A DNA stretch of 64,000 bases from Caedimonas sp. (GCA_016794245.1 JAEUKR010000051.1:37619-101618), one strand, 5' to 3'; shown: positions 53,686-62,561, counted from the first letter of the stretch. The notes: generated by a model from the sequence alone, not told the origin. Numbers and translations: made by a program.

Positions 53686-56639
53686 TCCTGCCTCCGCGCC
53701 ATGGGATCGTACAGGTTGGAATTTTGGGCGCTTGCTCTGTAAGGCGTCCTTTCTTTATCAAAGAGAAGAATCATGTGTTCGAGAGTCGCCAGAGCTTTTT
53801 CAGCCATTTTCTCCGTCTCTTCAAAACGCAAAACCGAACCTGGCGGAATTCCTCCCTTCAGATGCCAGTAACTTAGCGCTTTGAGAGGGCAGCTTGAGAT
53901 ATTTTGATTTTCCCAGGAGCCATAACGGGTAATGGCAGCTTCGAGAGGAAGTTGCAAGACCTCGCCGTTCAGGACCGCTTTACGTGAAGGAAGCTCGCCT
54001 GTTTTATAATCGATGATTTCAAGCGCGCCTTCTTTAAGTGCATCAATCCGATCAGCCTTCGCGGTCAAAATAAAAGGGCCTCCAGGAGCGTCTACGACTA
54101 AATGTCCCTTCACTTCCGTCCATGAGGTCATGATCTCTGGGAGACGCCTTTTTTCCTCGGTCAGAAACCAGTCGCAAAGTCTTACGAAACGGGGCCACCA
54201 CAGGGTTTTGATCATCAGATGTTCCAGCATTTCTCCAAAGGCTTGACGGCCATACTCAAGAAGATGCGTGTGTGTCTGGTGGGCGGGAGCGTTGTGGATA
54301 TATCTCTCCAGCGCGCGATGCACGACAATTCCAAACGTCGCCGGCGTCACCTCTTTTTCCAGAGGGGGAAGGGGGGAAAGCTTTAATATTTTCTTGGCGT
54401 AAAGCGCATAGGGATCTTGCGCCCACAACTGAACGTCCGTAACCGAAAGCTTTCTGGGTCTTAAAGAGACGGGAGGTCTTGGAGCAGGACGCCCGGAAGA
54501 AGAAGAACATGAAGCATTCCCCTGCCCATCTTCTTGACCTCGATCTTTCAGGATGAGGGAATCAAGATTTTGCGCCCATTTTTTCCAGGGTTCCAAAGGG
54601 TTCAGCAAAGAGATGCAATCGTTGCTTTTCAGGATAGCCTTGAGGCGCATCAACCAGCGGGAAGGAAGCATCGTCAGCCCGTTTTCCCGTTGGGCGCACG
54701 TCAGAACAACCCGCTTTGAATGCAGCAAATGCATCCAATCCGCTGCCATCAAGCCGACTCGATAGCTTTCGTCAGGCAATCCCAAATGTTGTTTCATCTC
54801 ATAACTTAACCAGGGATCGGGCTGGGCGGACTCAGACCAGTGCGCGTCATTCATCGCTCCCAGAATCGCCAGATCAAAGTGTAAGGTTCTTGCTTCGAGC
54901 GGACCCAGGATATGAACACGCGGGTGCATTCCATAAGTTTTGGTCAGACGGATCTTTTTAAGGTGGGTGGAGACAAGAAAAGCGTACTCTTTGAGGGTGA
55001 AGACTTGATGAAGGGGAGAAATTTTTTCCAGACGCTGAAGAAGCTCAAACGTTGCCTGTCCATTTTTCCCTTGCCACAGGCGGGTTTGTTCCTGTTGTTT
55101 TATTTCTTCGTTTTCTTCCTGTCCTTCTTCGTCTCTGTTCTCCTCTTTCTCTTCTCTTTCTTCCTTCACATCCTGAGCCAGAGTTTCTAGGGTAGTGCGA
55201 TGCCGTCTGATCCATTCCGCCAGAGAAGCGGGTTCCGCTGTAAGAGGCGCGATAGCCTGAAAAAAGGTTTTGCAAAAGGAAGCGAGGTCGGTTTCCTCAA
55301 TTTGCCAGAGATTGAGTTTCTCAAAAGGAGAAAGCGGGCGCAAGTAATGCATTTCCAATCGTCTGGTCATTTTTCGGCATTCGGCGGGATGGAGGCCGAG
55401 GAGAGTCAGGGGATGCTTTAAAAGACCAAGCATGGCGACGGTATTTTGCGGATGAAGAGCCACATTCAGACTAAGGGTCAGGAACGAACCCTGTGACGAT
55501 TCAAAAAGGCTTTCTCCATAAGAATCATTTGGAACAATCCTCCACCTCTTGAGTTCGGCGCTCACGCGGTCGCTTAATCCTCGGTGCGGCGTGACGAGAG
55601 CAATGATATTGTCCGGATCGTTGAGTCCCTCCCGAATCATCAAGGCGATGATGCGGGCTTCTTCCTGAAGAGATTCTGCTTCGATCAGCTTGATTGATTC
55701 AAGAGCGTTTTCCTGAAGACACTGCTGTAAGGATCCGCAATGCAAGCCCTGTATCGCAAACAGGTTTTTAAGTAGTCTGGAGCGCCAGGGCAAGGATGAG
55801 GGAGGTGAGAGAGATAGAGGAAAGGGAGAATTTTGAATAAGTGAAATGGACGGAAGATGTTGAATCTGCTCCCGGCGACAGTCCATCCGCTCAAGAGTCT
55901 GCTTTAGCCCGTACTGGGGATGATAAGGGGGCAGGCTTTGCCAATCCTCCTCCTTCAATTCAAGATCCAATCCCGCGAAAATAATTTCGCCTGAGGCGAA
56001 CGCCGAAATTTCTTTCAGGAAAAGGGCGACGCTTGGAACGGAACCGACGAGACCCGCGGCAATGACAAATCCTTGAGGTGGCGATTTCCGCCACTCTTCC
56101 ACTTGCTGTTTAAAGGCGTGTGCGCGTGCTGGCAAAGGATCTTCAAGGCCAAGTTCCTGAAGGCGAAGAGGCCATTCATAGGAAAGAACGCGCAGAATAT
56201 CCAGACTTCTTTGCCAATGTCCTGAAAGTTCTTCAGGCACGAGGGCTTCAAGTTTTTCAAGCGGTATTTCTTCTGTATGACATTGATCGAGCAGTTGCAT
56301 AAGGGATGTCGCCAGTGAAAAGCATTCTTGCCAGGAATAGCCGGTTTTTTCCTTTAGCAACTGTGAAAGAAGGAGATGCCTTTGCGGAGCGGAGACAACT
56401 TGCGTGGATGTTCCATGCGGTTGGGTCCATCCTGTGATTGACTTGATATGAGGCATGATCAGGGGACGACCCTTGTTTGCGCAGGTCAACGCTTTCTCCA
56501 GCGCGAGGCAAGCGCGTTCGGTCGGAAGGATGATATGGGTATCGGCAAGGCGAAGAGGATCGCTGGAACATTTCTCTAAAACGTGGTCAGCCAATCGCGC
56601 CAAAAAATTTTCCAGAGCGGGAATGGTGAAAAGCTTCAT
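53670..56639 (-). CDS. addB: AddB double-strand-break repair subunit
   Basis: This 989-residue partner of AddA has a helicase-like but degenerate N-terminal part ('HIILPTERACLALEKAL') and a C-terminal nuclease with 'LEIIDYKTGELPSRKAV'. It has the alphaproteobacterial AddB architecture. A Glu/Lys-rich insertion lies around residues 500-530. The ATG for MKLFTIPALE overlaps the tsaE stop by 4 bp (ATGA); an in-frame start five codons earlier (56654) is also possible. Confidence 0.94.
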   Translation of the reverse strand: MKLFTIPALENFLARLADHVLEKCSSDPLRLADTHIILPTERACLALEKALTCANKGRPLIMPHIKSITGWTQPHGTSTQVVSAPQRHLLLSQLLKEKTGYSWQECFSLATSLMQLLDQCHTEEIPLEKLEALVPEELSGHWQRSLDILRVLSYEWPLRLQELGLEDPLPARAHAFKQQVEEWRKSPPQGFVIAAGLVGSVPSVALFLKEISAFASGEIIFAGLDLELKEEDWQSLPPYHPQYGLKQTLERMDCRREQIQHLPSISLIQNSPFPLSLSPPSSLPWRSRLLKNLFAIQGLHCGSLQQCLQENALESIKLIEAESLQEEARIIALMIREGLNDPDNIIALVTPHRGLSDRVSAELKRWRIVPNDSYGESLFESSQGSFLTLSLNVALHPQNTVAMLGLLKHPLTLLGLHPAECRKMTRRLEMHYLRPLSPFEKLNLWQIEETDLASFCKTFFQAIAPLTAEPASLAEWIRRHRTTLETLAQDVKEEREEKEENRDEEGQEENEEIKQQEQTRLWQGKNGQATFELLQRLEKISPLHQVFTLKEYAFLVSTHLKKIRLTKTYGMHPRVHILGPLEARTLHFDLAILGAMNDAHWSESAQPDPWLSYEMKQHLGLPDESYRVGLMAADWMHLLHSKRVVLTCAQRENGLTMLPSRWLMRLKAILKSNDCISLLNPLEPWKKWAQNLDSLILKDRGQEDGQGNASCSSSSGRPAPRPPVSLRPRKLSVTDVQLWAQDPYALYAKKILKLSPLPPLEKEVTPATFGIVVHRALERYIHNAPAHQTHTHLLEYGRQAFGEMLEHLMIKTLWWPRFVRLCDWFLTEEKRRLPEIMTSWTEVKGHLVVDAPGGPFILTAKADRIDALKEGALEIIDYKTGELPSRKAVLNGEVLQLPLEAAITRYGSWENQNISSCPLKALSYWHLKGGIPPGSVLRFEETEKMAEKALATLEHMILLFDKERTPYRASAQNSNLYDPMARRQEWRNK

Positions 56640-57103
56640 AGGGGCGTTGCCCATCTCTGTTTCCAGCTTTCTGACAATCTGATCCGAGCGTCGCGCCTGT
56701 CGTCCGATTCTTCAACAATCTTTAAATGAATCTCAAGCAGGGAAGAGGGCAATCTTAAGCTTCCTAACCGCTCAGGCCATTCAATCAGGCTTATGCCTGT
56801 ACCAAACGCTTCTTCAAGGCCAAGTTCAAAAGCTTCCTCTGCTTGACGAAGCCGATAAAGATCGAAATGCCACAAATCACCGCGCAAGGTCTCATACAGT
56901 TGTACCAAAGTGAAAGTAGGGCTTGGCACCTGAACAATATCAGGATTGAGTGAAGTGACGATAGCGCGAGCGAGCGCTGTTTTCCCGACGCCCAGGTCTC
57001 CTCTCAGGAGGATGACATCCCTGGGTTGCAAAAGCGTGGCAACCTTTTGCCCCAGCGCTTGCGTATCCGTCAAGGAATTTAAAACATAGACCAGATCAGA
57101 CAT
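56636..57103 (-). CDS. tsaE: tRNA t6A biosynthesis ATPase TsaE
   Basis: This 155-residue P-loop protein has 'LRGDLGVGKTALARAI' and the family motifs 'VPSPTFTLVQLYE', 'WHFDLYRL' and 'LIEWPERLG'. It is needed for N6-threonylcarbamoyladenosine at tRNA position 37. The ATG starting MSDLVYVLN overlaps the acpS stop by 8 bp. In many alphaproteobacteria tsaE is followed by amgK/murU-type genes before addB; here addB follows directly. Confidence 0.94.
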   Translation of the reverse strand: MSDLVYVLNSLTDTQALGQKVATLLQPRDVILLRGDLGVGKTALARAIVTSLNPDIVQVPSPTFTLVQLYETLRGDLWHFDLYRLRQAEEAFELGLEEAFGTGISLIEWPERLGSLRLPSSLLEIHLKIVEESDDRRDARIRLSESWKQRWATPL

Positions 57104-57545
57104 TCTGAGAGGGAACGCCTTCCGTATTATAGGGATATGCGATGCCTTGCCTGCACCTTCCCTCAATCAGAACAAAGGCAAGGGCATGCGTTTTGGTATC
57201 GGAAAGGGACAGATGAATATGGGCGACGTGATGAGAAGGTGTGAGAAAATGAAGAATTTCCTCGGCTTTGCCTGTGAGTGTCATGAAGGGTTTTCCTTTG
57301 GGGTCATTGGCGATTTCAATATCCTGAAAAGAGATTCCTTCACTAAATCCCAGTCCAAACGCTTTGACAAGGGCTTCTTTTGCGGCGAAACGTTTTGCAA
57401 GACTGCTGGCGGGATGAGCTGAATGGATCCCTCGTTCCCGTTCGACCTGCGTAAAGAGCCGATCCATAAAACACACGCCTTTTTCGTCCAGCAATTTCTG
57501 AATGCGCGAGATTTCGACAAAATCCGTCCCGATGCCGATAATCAT
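57096..57545 (-). CDS. acpS: Holo-[acyl-carrier-protein] synthase
   Basis: This is a 149-residue phosphopantetheinyl transferase. The metal-binding Asp8 lies in 'IGIGTDFVEISRI' and the catalytic 'AKRFAAKEALVKAFG' is intact. It activates acyl carrier protein for fatty acid synthesis. The C-terminal tail of about 18 residues beyond the core is longer than usual and runs into tsaE. It heads acpS-tsaE-addB-addA, instead of the frequent position near lepB-rnc. Confidence 0.95.
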   Translation of the reverse strand: MIIGIGTDFVEISRIQKLLDEKGVCFMDRLFTQVERERGIHSAHPASSLAKRFAAKEALVKAFGLGFSEGISFQDIEIANDPKGKPFMTLTGKAEEILHFLTPSHHVAHIHLSLSDTKTHALAFVLIEGRCRQGIAYPYNTEGVPSQNV

Positions 57546-57650
57546 GAACTGTCCTTGCCTCGTTTTTATGTCTTCTCTTTATGCCCTAGCGTATTTTAGA
57601 GAGAATGAAAACAGACTTCTCTGGTGGCCTTGAATTCTGGCGAATAATTA

Positions 57651-57778
57651 TATACCCTTCGCCTTTCAAAATCTGGGGGTGTTAGACATCGGGATTCGTC
57701 CTGCTCACGTACTGATTGTACGCTCCGCGGGACTCACCGCTCGTCTGCCTACCCAGATTTCGAAATCCTTTGGGTATA
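57651..57778 (+). repeat. Dispersed palindrome, full copy
   Basis: This full 128-bp copy is nearly identical to the reversed copy at 50033-50160, including shared variants (GGGGGTGTTAGACATC, TGATTGTACGCTCCGC, CGTCTGCCTACCCAG). An open frame from inside it continues in frame into the DedA-family gene. Confidence 0.9.
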
Positions 57779-57889
57779 GGAGCGTTGGACGTCAGGCTTT
57801 CTTATTTATCATTTTGTCAAATAATCGGGAGTTTTTCTTGCTGTTTCTGTCCTGAAATGGTAGTGAAGAACAGAAATCAAGGAGATCTC

Positions 57890-58477
57890 TTGCTTCAGAT
57901 GCTGCGACGTTTTTATGACTGGATGATCAAGTACGCGACTCACCCTCATGCAAATTGGGTATTATCGCTGGTTGCTTTTACGGAAAGTTCGTTTTTTCCT
58001 CTTCCTCCGGATCCACTCTATATGGCGATGCTGATGGCCAACCGCAACCGCGTGTGGCGTTTGGCGATGTTGTGTACGGTTTCTTCGGTGTTGGGAGGGC
58101 TTCTGGGTTATTATATCGGCTATACGCTCTTTGAGACGATGGGAGAGTGGATCATCCACACGTATAAACTTGAGGACTCGTTTGGGCGCTTGCGTGCCGG
58201 CTTTCAGGAATGGGGGTTCTGGTTGGTCGCCTTAAAGGGGTTGACGCCTGTGCCCTATAAAATTGTAACGATCGCCAGCGGCGTTGCTCATCTGAACCTG
58301 TTGACATTTGCGATGGCATCCCTGATCGCGCGAGGGTTTCGTTTCTTTTTGCTCGCCGGCTTGTTTTGGTATTATGGTCCTCCTATTAAAGATTATATTG
58401 AAAAGAATCTTGTTTTGGTCACAACACTTGCTTTGGGGGCGCTTGTTGGTGGATACTGGGTGATCATGCAACTCTGA
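57890..58477 (+). CDS. YqaA/DedA-family membrane protein
   Basis: This roughly 195-residue SNARE-associated (DedA/VTT) family protein has 'SFFPLPPDPLYMAMLMANR', 'GGLLGYYIGYTLFE' and 'KGLTPVPYKIVTIASGVA', with about four hydrophobic segments. DedA proteins act in lipid-carrier flipping and membrane homeostasis. A TTG at 57890 lies five bases after 'AAGGAG'; the ATG at 57899 (MLRRFYDW) is an alternative. The same frame stays open upstream into the palindrome, but an N terminus there is unlikely. It is followed by dsbB. Confidence 0.86.
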   Translation: MLQMLRRFYDWMIKYATHPHANWVLSLVAFTESSFFPLPPDPLYMAMLMANRNRVWRLAMLCTVSSVLGGLLGYYIGYTLFETMGEWIIHTYKLEDSFGRLRAGFQEWGFWLVALKGLTPVPYKIVTIASGVAHLNLLTFAMASLIARGFRFFLLAGLFWYYGPPIKDYIEKNLVLVTTLALGALVGGYWVIMQL

Positions 58478-58499
58478 AAAGCTTGAAACAGGAGCAATA

Positions 58500-59018
58500 A
58501 TGCATATAAAGATAAAAGGGCAGGAGCTTAAACTTATTCTTTTTCTCAGTCTTTCCTATGCCGTGGGAGGGTTATGCGGGGCTTATCTTATCGAATATTA
58601 TCAGAAAGCGCCTCCCTGTTCCCTGTGCATTTATCAGCGTTTTGTGCTTGGGGCTGTGATCGTTTGCTTTCCTTTTGTATGGATGTTTTTTCAAAAATAT
58701 CCCTACAGGAAAGTCTATGTGATCATTCCCTTGATCTATCTGGTTAGTTTTGTCCTTGCCGCATACCATTCGGGGGTGGAACAACATATCTTCCCCGCTC
58801 CTTCTCAATGTCGTGGGAACTTGACGCAACATGGCGGAGATGTGAATCTGTTACGCGATTTACTGCTTCAACAGGATATTGTGCCTTGTGATAAAGTCTC
58901 ATGGCGTTTGTTTGGACTTTCTATGGCAACACATAATGCGCTGGGATCGCTTTGTCTTGTGCTGATGTGGGGGTATGTTTTGTGGCAAAGGCGTTATGCG
59001 GGAGAGCGCTATTCATGA
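58500..59018 (+). CDS. dsbB: Disulfide bond formation protein DsbB
   Basis: This is a 172-residue four-helix membrane protein that reoxidises DsbA with ubiquinone. The first redox pair is Cys40/Cys43 in 'APPCSLCIYQRF'. The second pair is the Cys residues in 'APSQCRGNL' and 'DIVPCDKVSW'. It lies between a DedA-family gene (22-bp gap) and coq7 (10-bp gap), all on one strand, and depends on the quinone that Coq7 helps make. Confidence 0.92.
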   Translation: MHIKIKGQELKLILFLSLSYAVGGLCGAYLIEYYQKAPPCSLCIYQRFVLGAVIVCFPFVWMFFQKYPYRKVYVIIPLIYLVSFVLAAYHSGVEQHIFPAPSQCRGNLTQHGGDVNLLRDLLLQQDIVPCDKVSWRLFGLSMATHNALGSLCLVLMWGYVLWQRRYAGERYS

Positions 59019-59028
59019 TGGGAATTCT

Positions 59029-59577
59029 ATGGTCATGAGCGCTCTTCCCGGTGATTTTCCTTCTTCAAAAGCAGCTGCACGGATGATTCGCGTTAATCAG
59101 GCGGGCGAATATGGCGCGGCACGCATTTATGAAGGACAGCTTGCTGTGCTCGGAAATACGCCCGTTGCGTCGCTTCTTGAACATATGCGCGCCCAGGAGC
59201 AATCCCATCTTGATACTTTTGACCGCCTCATTCGTGAGCGGCGCATTCGCCCTACGCTGTTATCTCCCGTGTGGCATGTGGCTGGTTATGCTCTAGGCGT
59301 TCTTTCGGCCTGTCTGGGTGAAAAGTCCGCGATGGCGTGTACTGTCGCCATTGAGGAAGTGATTGACGAACATTATGCGCGACAGTCCGAAGATCTTGAA
59401 AAGCATCCAGATGAGATTGAGTTGCGAGAGGTCATTCATCGGTTTCGCGAGGATGAGCGTCAACACTGTGAAATGGGAATCGAACACGGCGCCGCCGATG
59501 CTCCCGCTTTCAAGCTGATGAAGGGTGTGATCAAAATAGCCTCAAGAACGGCAATATGGCTCTCTACACGACTCTGA
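59029..59577 (+). CDS. coq7: Demethoxyubiquinone hydroxylase Coq7
   Basis: This 182-residue di-iron carboxylate enzyme of ubiquinone synthesis has iron-ligand motifs 'RVNQAGEYGAARIYEGQ', 'AQEQSHLDTF', 'AIEEVIDEHYARQ' and 'EDERQHCEMG'. It hydroxylates demethoxyubiquinol at C6. The ATG at 59029 follows 'GATGGGA' five bases upstream; an alternative is at 59035. Confidence 0.94.
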   Translation: MVMSALPGDFPSSKAAARMIRVNQAGEYGAARIYEGQLAVLGNTPVASLLEHMRAQEQSHLDTFDRLIRERRIRPTLLSPVWHVAGYALGVLSACLGEKSAMACTVAIEEVIDEHYARQSEDLEKHPDEIELREVIHRFREDERQHCEMGIEHGAADAPAFKLMKGVIKIASRTAIWLSTRL

Positions 59578-59632
59578 CGTTGTCGTGAGTCATCGTTCAG
59601 GTAATTTGTATTGTCATAAGGAGTAAAATCTT

Positions 59633-60508
59633 GTGTGTGACACTCTTTTAAAAAAGATTCAGATGCGCGCTCACGACTCTGATTCAGATGTCGTCTATAT
59701 TACCCGGAAAGGAGAAGTTTTGCTTGATTGGACGTCAGAGCCTAATCTTCCTCCCATCGAGATTATGTCTATCACCAAGTCGATCGTGGCGCTTGCCGTT
59801 GGGATGCTGATAGAGGAGGGAAAAATACCTGATGTCGATATACCTGTCTTTCATATTTACCCCGAATGGTATCAGGGGGAAAAGCAAAAAATTACGCTTC
59901 GCATGATCATGAACCATACATCAGGACTACAGACGATTCCGAGTGGCAATCAGATCTCACGAGCGCCTGATGGCGTCAAGCTTGCGCTGTGTGCGGAACT
60001 TGAGCATAGGCCGGGTGAGAAATTCTTCTATAATAACAAAGCTGTGAATCTTTTAGCGGGAATCTTAGAGCGCGTGACGGGACAGCCTCTTGATGAGTAT
60101 GTCAAGCGGAAGATTTTTACGCCTCTTGGTATTGATGAATTTGGATGGAATCATGACGATGCCGGCAATCCTCGCAGTTCGGGAGGCGTCCAGATGCACG
60201 CCAAAGATCTGCATAAAATTGCTGAGCTGGTGATGAACGGGGGATTTTGGGACGGTATAAAACTTCTTGGCAATCGCTGGCTTGAGCAGATGCTCACTCC
60301 TTCTCAAGTATCGGGAAACAGGTGTGGGCTTCTCTGGTGGATCTATAGCCAACCTCAAATCTATGCCGCCCAGGGTTATCTGGGTCAATGGCTTTATATA
60401 CTGCCCGAAAAAAGAATCATTGCCATTCGTCAAATGCGCAAAGGTAAACGTCCGCTTGATCAGGTGGATGAATACGAAGATTTCAGGGAATGGGTGGCGC
60501 AGCTTTAA
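59633..60508 (+). CDS. Beta-lactamase-fold serine hydrolase
   Basis: This is a 291-residue class C beta-lactamase/PBP-like protein (Beta-lactamase family PF00144 type). The catalytic Ser46-x-x-Lys49 is in 'MSITKSIVAL' and the Tyr motif in 'FFYNNKAVNLLAGILE'. No signal peptide is visible, so it is likely cytoplasmic and unlikely to be a secreted resistance enzyme; esterase or peptidase activity is possible. The start is a GTG eight bases after 'AAGGAG'. It follows coq7 by 55 bp. Confidence 0.85.
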   Translation: MCDTLLKKIQMRAHDSDSDVVYITRKGEVLLDWTSEPNLPPIEIMSITKSIVALAVGMLIEEGKIPDVDIPVFHIYPEWYQGEKQKITLRMIMNHTSGLQTIPSGNQISRAPDGVKLALCAELEHRPGEKFFYNNKAVNLLAGILERVTGQPLDEYVKRKIFTPLGIDEFGWNHDDAGNPRSSGGVQMHAKDLHKIAELVMNGGFWDGIKLLGNRWLEQMLTPSQVSGNRCGLLWWIYSQPQIYAAQGYLGQWLYILPEKRIIAIRQMRKGKRPLDQVDEYEDFREWVAQL

Positions 60509-60617
60509 AAATTTTTCTTCTTTATCCTGTGCTTTTGAATTGCGCCAGGAGAAGCGTTGAATGTCACCATTGATTCTTACGGGCATTTTAAGCGGTGAAC
60601 CCTTTAAATTCTGACGC

Positions 60618-61532
60618 TTAACTGAATTTATGTTTGATGAGCATTGAGTGCGCTCTCTCGTAAAGTTTAAAGTCAAGGTTTTTTTCACCGTCTGTCAAAT
60701 TGCGTATGAGTTTCCATAGTGTGCTGGAGAGTCTCCAATAAGCGCTAATCGACTTCATCTGTTCATCCAGAGAGCTGGATTGATAAGCAGCTAATGCCGT
60801 CGATTTGGTGCTGGGGCGCCTGGGTTGACTGCAATTTTGCACTTCAGAAATGAGATCAAGTTTTTCGATGGATATAAACTTAGCGGTACGCATGACATAA
60901 TAACAGCAAGGATGAATTTTTAAATGAGGCTTCATTTCCTGATAGGTGGACTGGATTATGAGAGGCGCAAGTTCCCCAGGTTTCACTTTTGGTTGATAGG
61001 GAGGAATATAGGGGTAAAGAGTATGAAAGGAATAAATCATTAAATTTTGGGGTATAAAGCCTAAGTTTTTGGTTTCTTCCCATACCTCTTTTAAAGCGTC
61101 ACTGTTTTGATCATATAAATAATAAGATTCCCGCAAGTTTTTGTTGGAGCTAAAAGATGTCATCACGTTCAGAAGATTATTGAGGATATATTGATTTTCT
61201 GTCCCCGCTTTTAACAGATAATAAGCGATAGGCCAGCTCTCTTTTAACTCATACCTTTTCTCCTGGCTGTTAAGAGGGTGCGGTGTGTCTGTAATTTTTT
61301 GTCGTGGGATGAAGGGGAAGTTTTTTAAAGATGTTGAATCTATGTCTGATATAGGGTCAGCCTTTTTTTCTTTTCTGGTGGGAGAGGAAATGATTTTTTC
61401 GCCCGACGTGTCTTTCAAACGTTGGAGGACGATAGAATCTTCGCGCGTGTCCTGATCTGTACACAGAGAAGGAGAGCTTGGTATGAAAACGCCGAAAAAG
61501 AAAACCCACTTATAAATCCATTTTATATTCAT
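60618..61532 (-). CDS. Orphan secreted protein, 304 residues
   Basis: No family recognised. The ATG is chosen for its strong 'AGGAGG' site and because the product then begins with a signal peptide (about 1-24, MNIKWIYKWVFFFG...). The mature part starts polar and disordered (residues 25-100, with 'SPTRKEKKADPISDIDS'). A helical region of about 105-300 follows with 'YPYIPPYQPKVKPGELAP' in its middle. It has its own 3' end facing the serine hydrolase gene. Its lack of relatives known to me and its export suggest a surface or host-interaction role, which is unproven. Confidence 0.75.
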   Translation of the reverse strand: MNIKWIYKWVFFFGVFIPSSPSLCTDQDTREDSIVLQRLKDTSGEKIISSPTRKEKKADPISDIDSTSLKNFPFIPRQKITDTPHPLNSQEKRYELKESWPIAYYLLKAGTENQYILNNLLNVMTSFSSNKNLRESYYLYDQNSDALKEVWEETKNLGFIPQNLMIYSFHTLYPYIPPYQPKVKPGELAPLIIQSTYQEMKPHLKIHPCCYYVMRTAKFISIEKLDLISEVQNCSQPRRPSTKSTALAAYQSSSLDEQMKSISAYWRLSSTLWKLIRNLTDGEKNLDFKLYERAHSMLIKHKFS

Positions 61533-61607
61533 AATATGACAGCGCCTCCTATAATTCCGTTTTGGTGCAATATCAGATCTCTTTTCTACCCGGTGGAGGA
61601 CGCTTTT

Positions 61608-61720
61608 ATGCTCTTTCCCTTTCAAAATCTGGTGACTTTGCAGATCGGGAGTCATCCTGCTTACGTCCCTTATACAGATGTCGTGGTTTCTCTCTTTACT
61701 TTTTGCCTAAAAACCTTTCG
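61608..61720 (+). repeat. Dispersed palindrome, degenerate alternative type
   Basis: 'CCCTTTCAAAATCTGG', 'CAGATCGGGAGTCATCCTGC' and a right half 'GTGGTTTCTCTCTTTACTTTTTGCCTAAAAACC' are visible. The right half belongs to the alternative type seen at 9139 and 30079. It fills most of the 288-bp gap between two minus-strand genes; the remaining bases are AT-rich. Confidence 0.6.
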
Positions 61721-61820
61721 TCATCTTTGATGATGCAAGAGATCTATAGTTAAAGTATAAAAATACAGAACCTAATAAATATTTACCAAAAACGACTTTT
61801 AGGAAAAAATTGACTGATAA

Positions 61821-62417
61821 TTAAGCGGCTCTTTGGTAACGCCAAAGAAAAGCAGGCGGCAAATTAAGTAACGTTATTCCAATACGTTCTTTGCTAAGGC
61901 CTAATTTAAGAGCAGGGATGGGTGAGGTTACATGATAACTGTATTGAACAATTTCACCATCCGGCGTCATGACTTTAAAGCAGGAATCAATAATTTTCTT
62001 TTGCAAGTTCAATGGCATGGTTGACACAGGCATTCCTGAGACAATAGTGGAGACTTTACCCACTACCTCTCTGGGCAAAAGTGACGCAAGTTCAACGGCA
62101 TTCCCCTGAATGACGTGAATATCAGGGAGCGATCTTTCCAGAAAGCCGCAAAGTTCAGGATCAAGCTCGACCACATAAAGTTGATCCGAGGGAATGCCGT
62201 GTTCCAGCAGGCGTCGTGTGACTGTTCCCGTGCCGGCGCCAAGTTCGACGATATAGCTTCCGGGTTTGACCGAGACATGTCGACTGACAAGCGACGTAAG
62301 CGCGGGAGAACTTGGGGCGATCGCGCCTAGTCTTAAGGGATGTTTTAGCAACCTTTTGAGAAATAATAAAGTTTCCTGGGTGGTATCGACCTTTGGGCTG
62401 GGACTTTTGAATGACAT
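61821..62417 (-). CDS. Phospholipid N-methyltransferase-like protein
   Basis: This is a 198-residue class I SAM-dependent methyltransferase with 'IVELGAGTGTVTRRLLEHG' (motif I), 'YVVELDPELCGFLE' and 'IVSGMPVSTMPL'. The pattern resembles PmtA-type phosphatidylethanolamine methyltransferases and rRNA adenine dimethylase-related proteins. The gene stands alone. If it is PmtA, it would make methylated PE or phosphatidylcholine, common in host-associated alphaproteobacteria. Confidence 0.78.
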   Translation of the reverse strand: MSFKSPSPKVDTTQETLLFLKRLLKHPLRLGAIAPSSPALTSLVSRHVSVKPGSYIVELGAGTGTVTRRLLEHGIPSDQLYVVELDPELCGFLERSLPDIHVIQGNAVELASLLPREVVGKVSTIVSGMPVSTMPLNLQKKIIDSCFKVMTPDGEIVQYSYHVTSPIPALKLGLSKERIGITLLNLPPAFLWRYQRAA

Positions 62418-62440
62418 AGAAACTCCTTGAGTTTAATACA

Positions 62441-62478
62441 CTATACGCTTTGCCTTTCAAGCTAAGGCGCGGATATAG
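62441..62478 (+). repeat. Dispersed palindrome, short end fragment
   Basis: 'CTATACGCTTTGCCTTTCAAGC' and 'GCGCGGATATAGG' look like the two outer ends joined, with nearly the entire middle lost. This call is weak because of its short length. Confidence 0.35.
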
Positions 62479-62533
62479 GAAGTACACGACAGTCTGGATT
62501 TAAATTTATTTTCTTTGTATAGATGACGTGTGT

Positions 62534-62561
62534 TTGATGATTGATCAAGTCTTTTTATAAA
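62534..62561 (+). promoter_or_regulatory. Promoter of asd
   Basis: TTGATG (62534-62539) and TATAAA (62556-62561) are separated by 16 bp, about 40 bp before the asd ATG. Confidence 0.48.
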
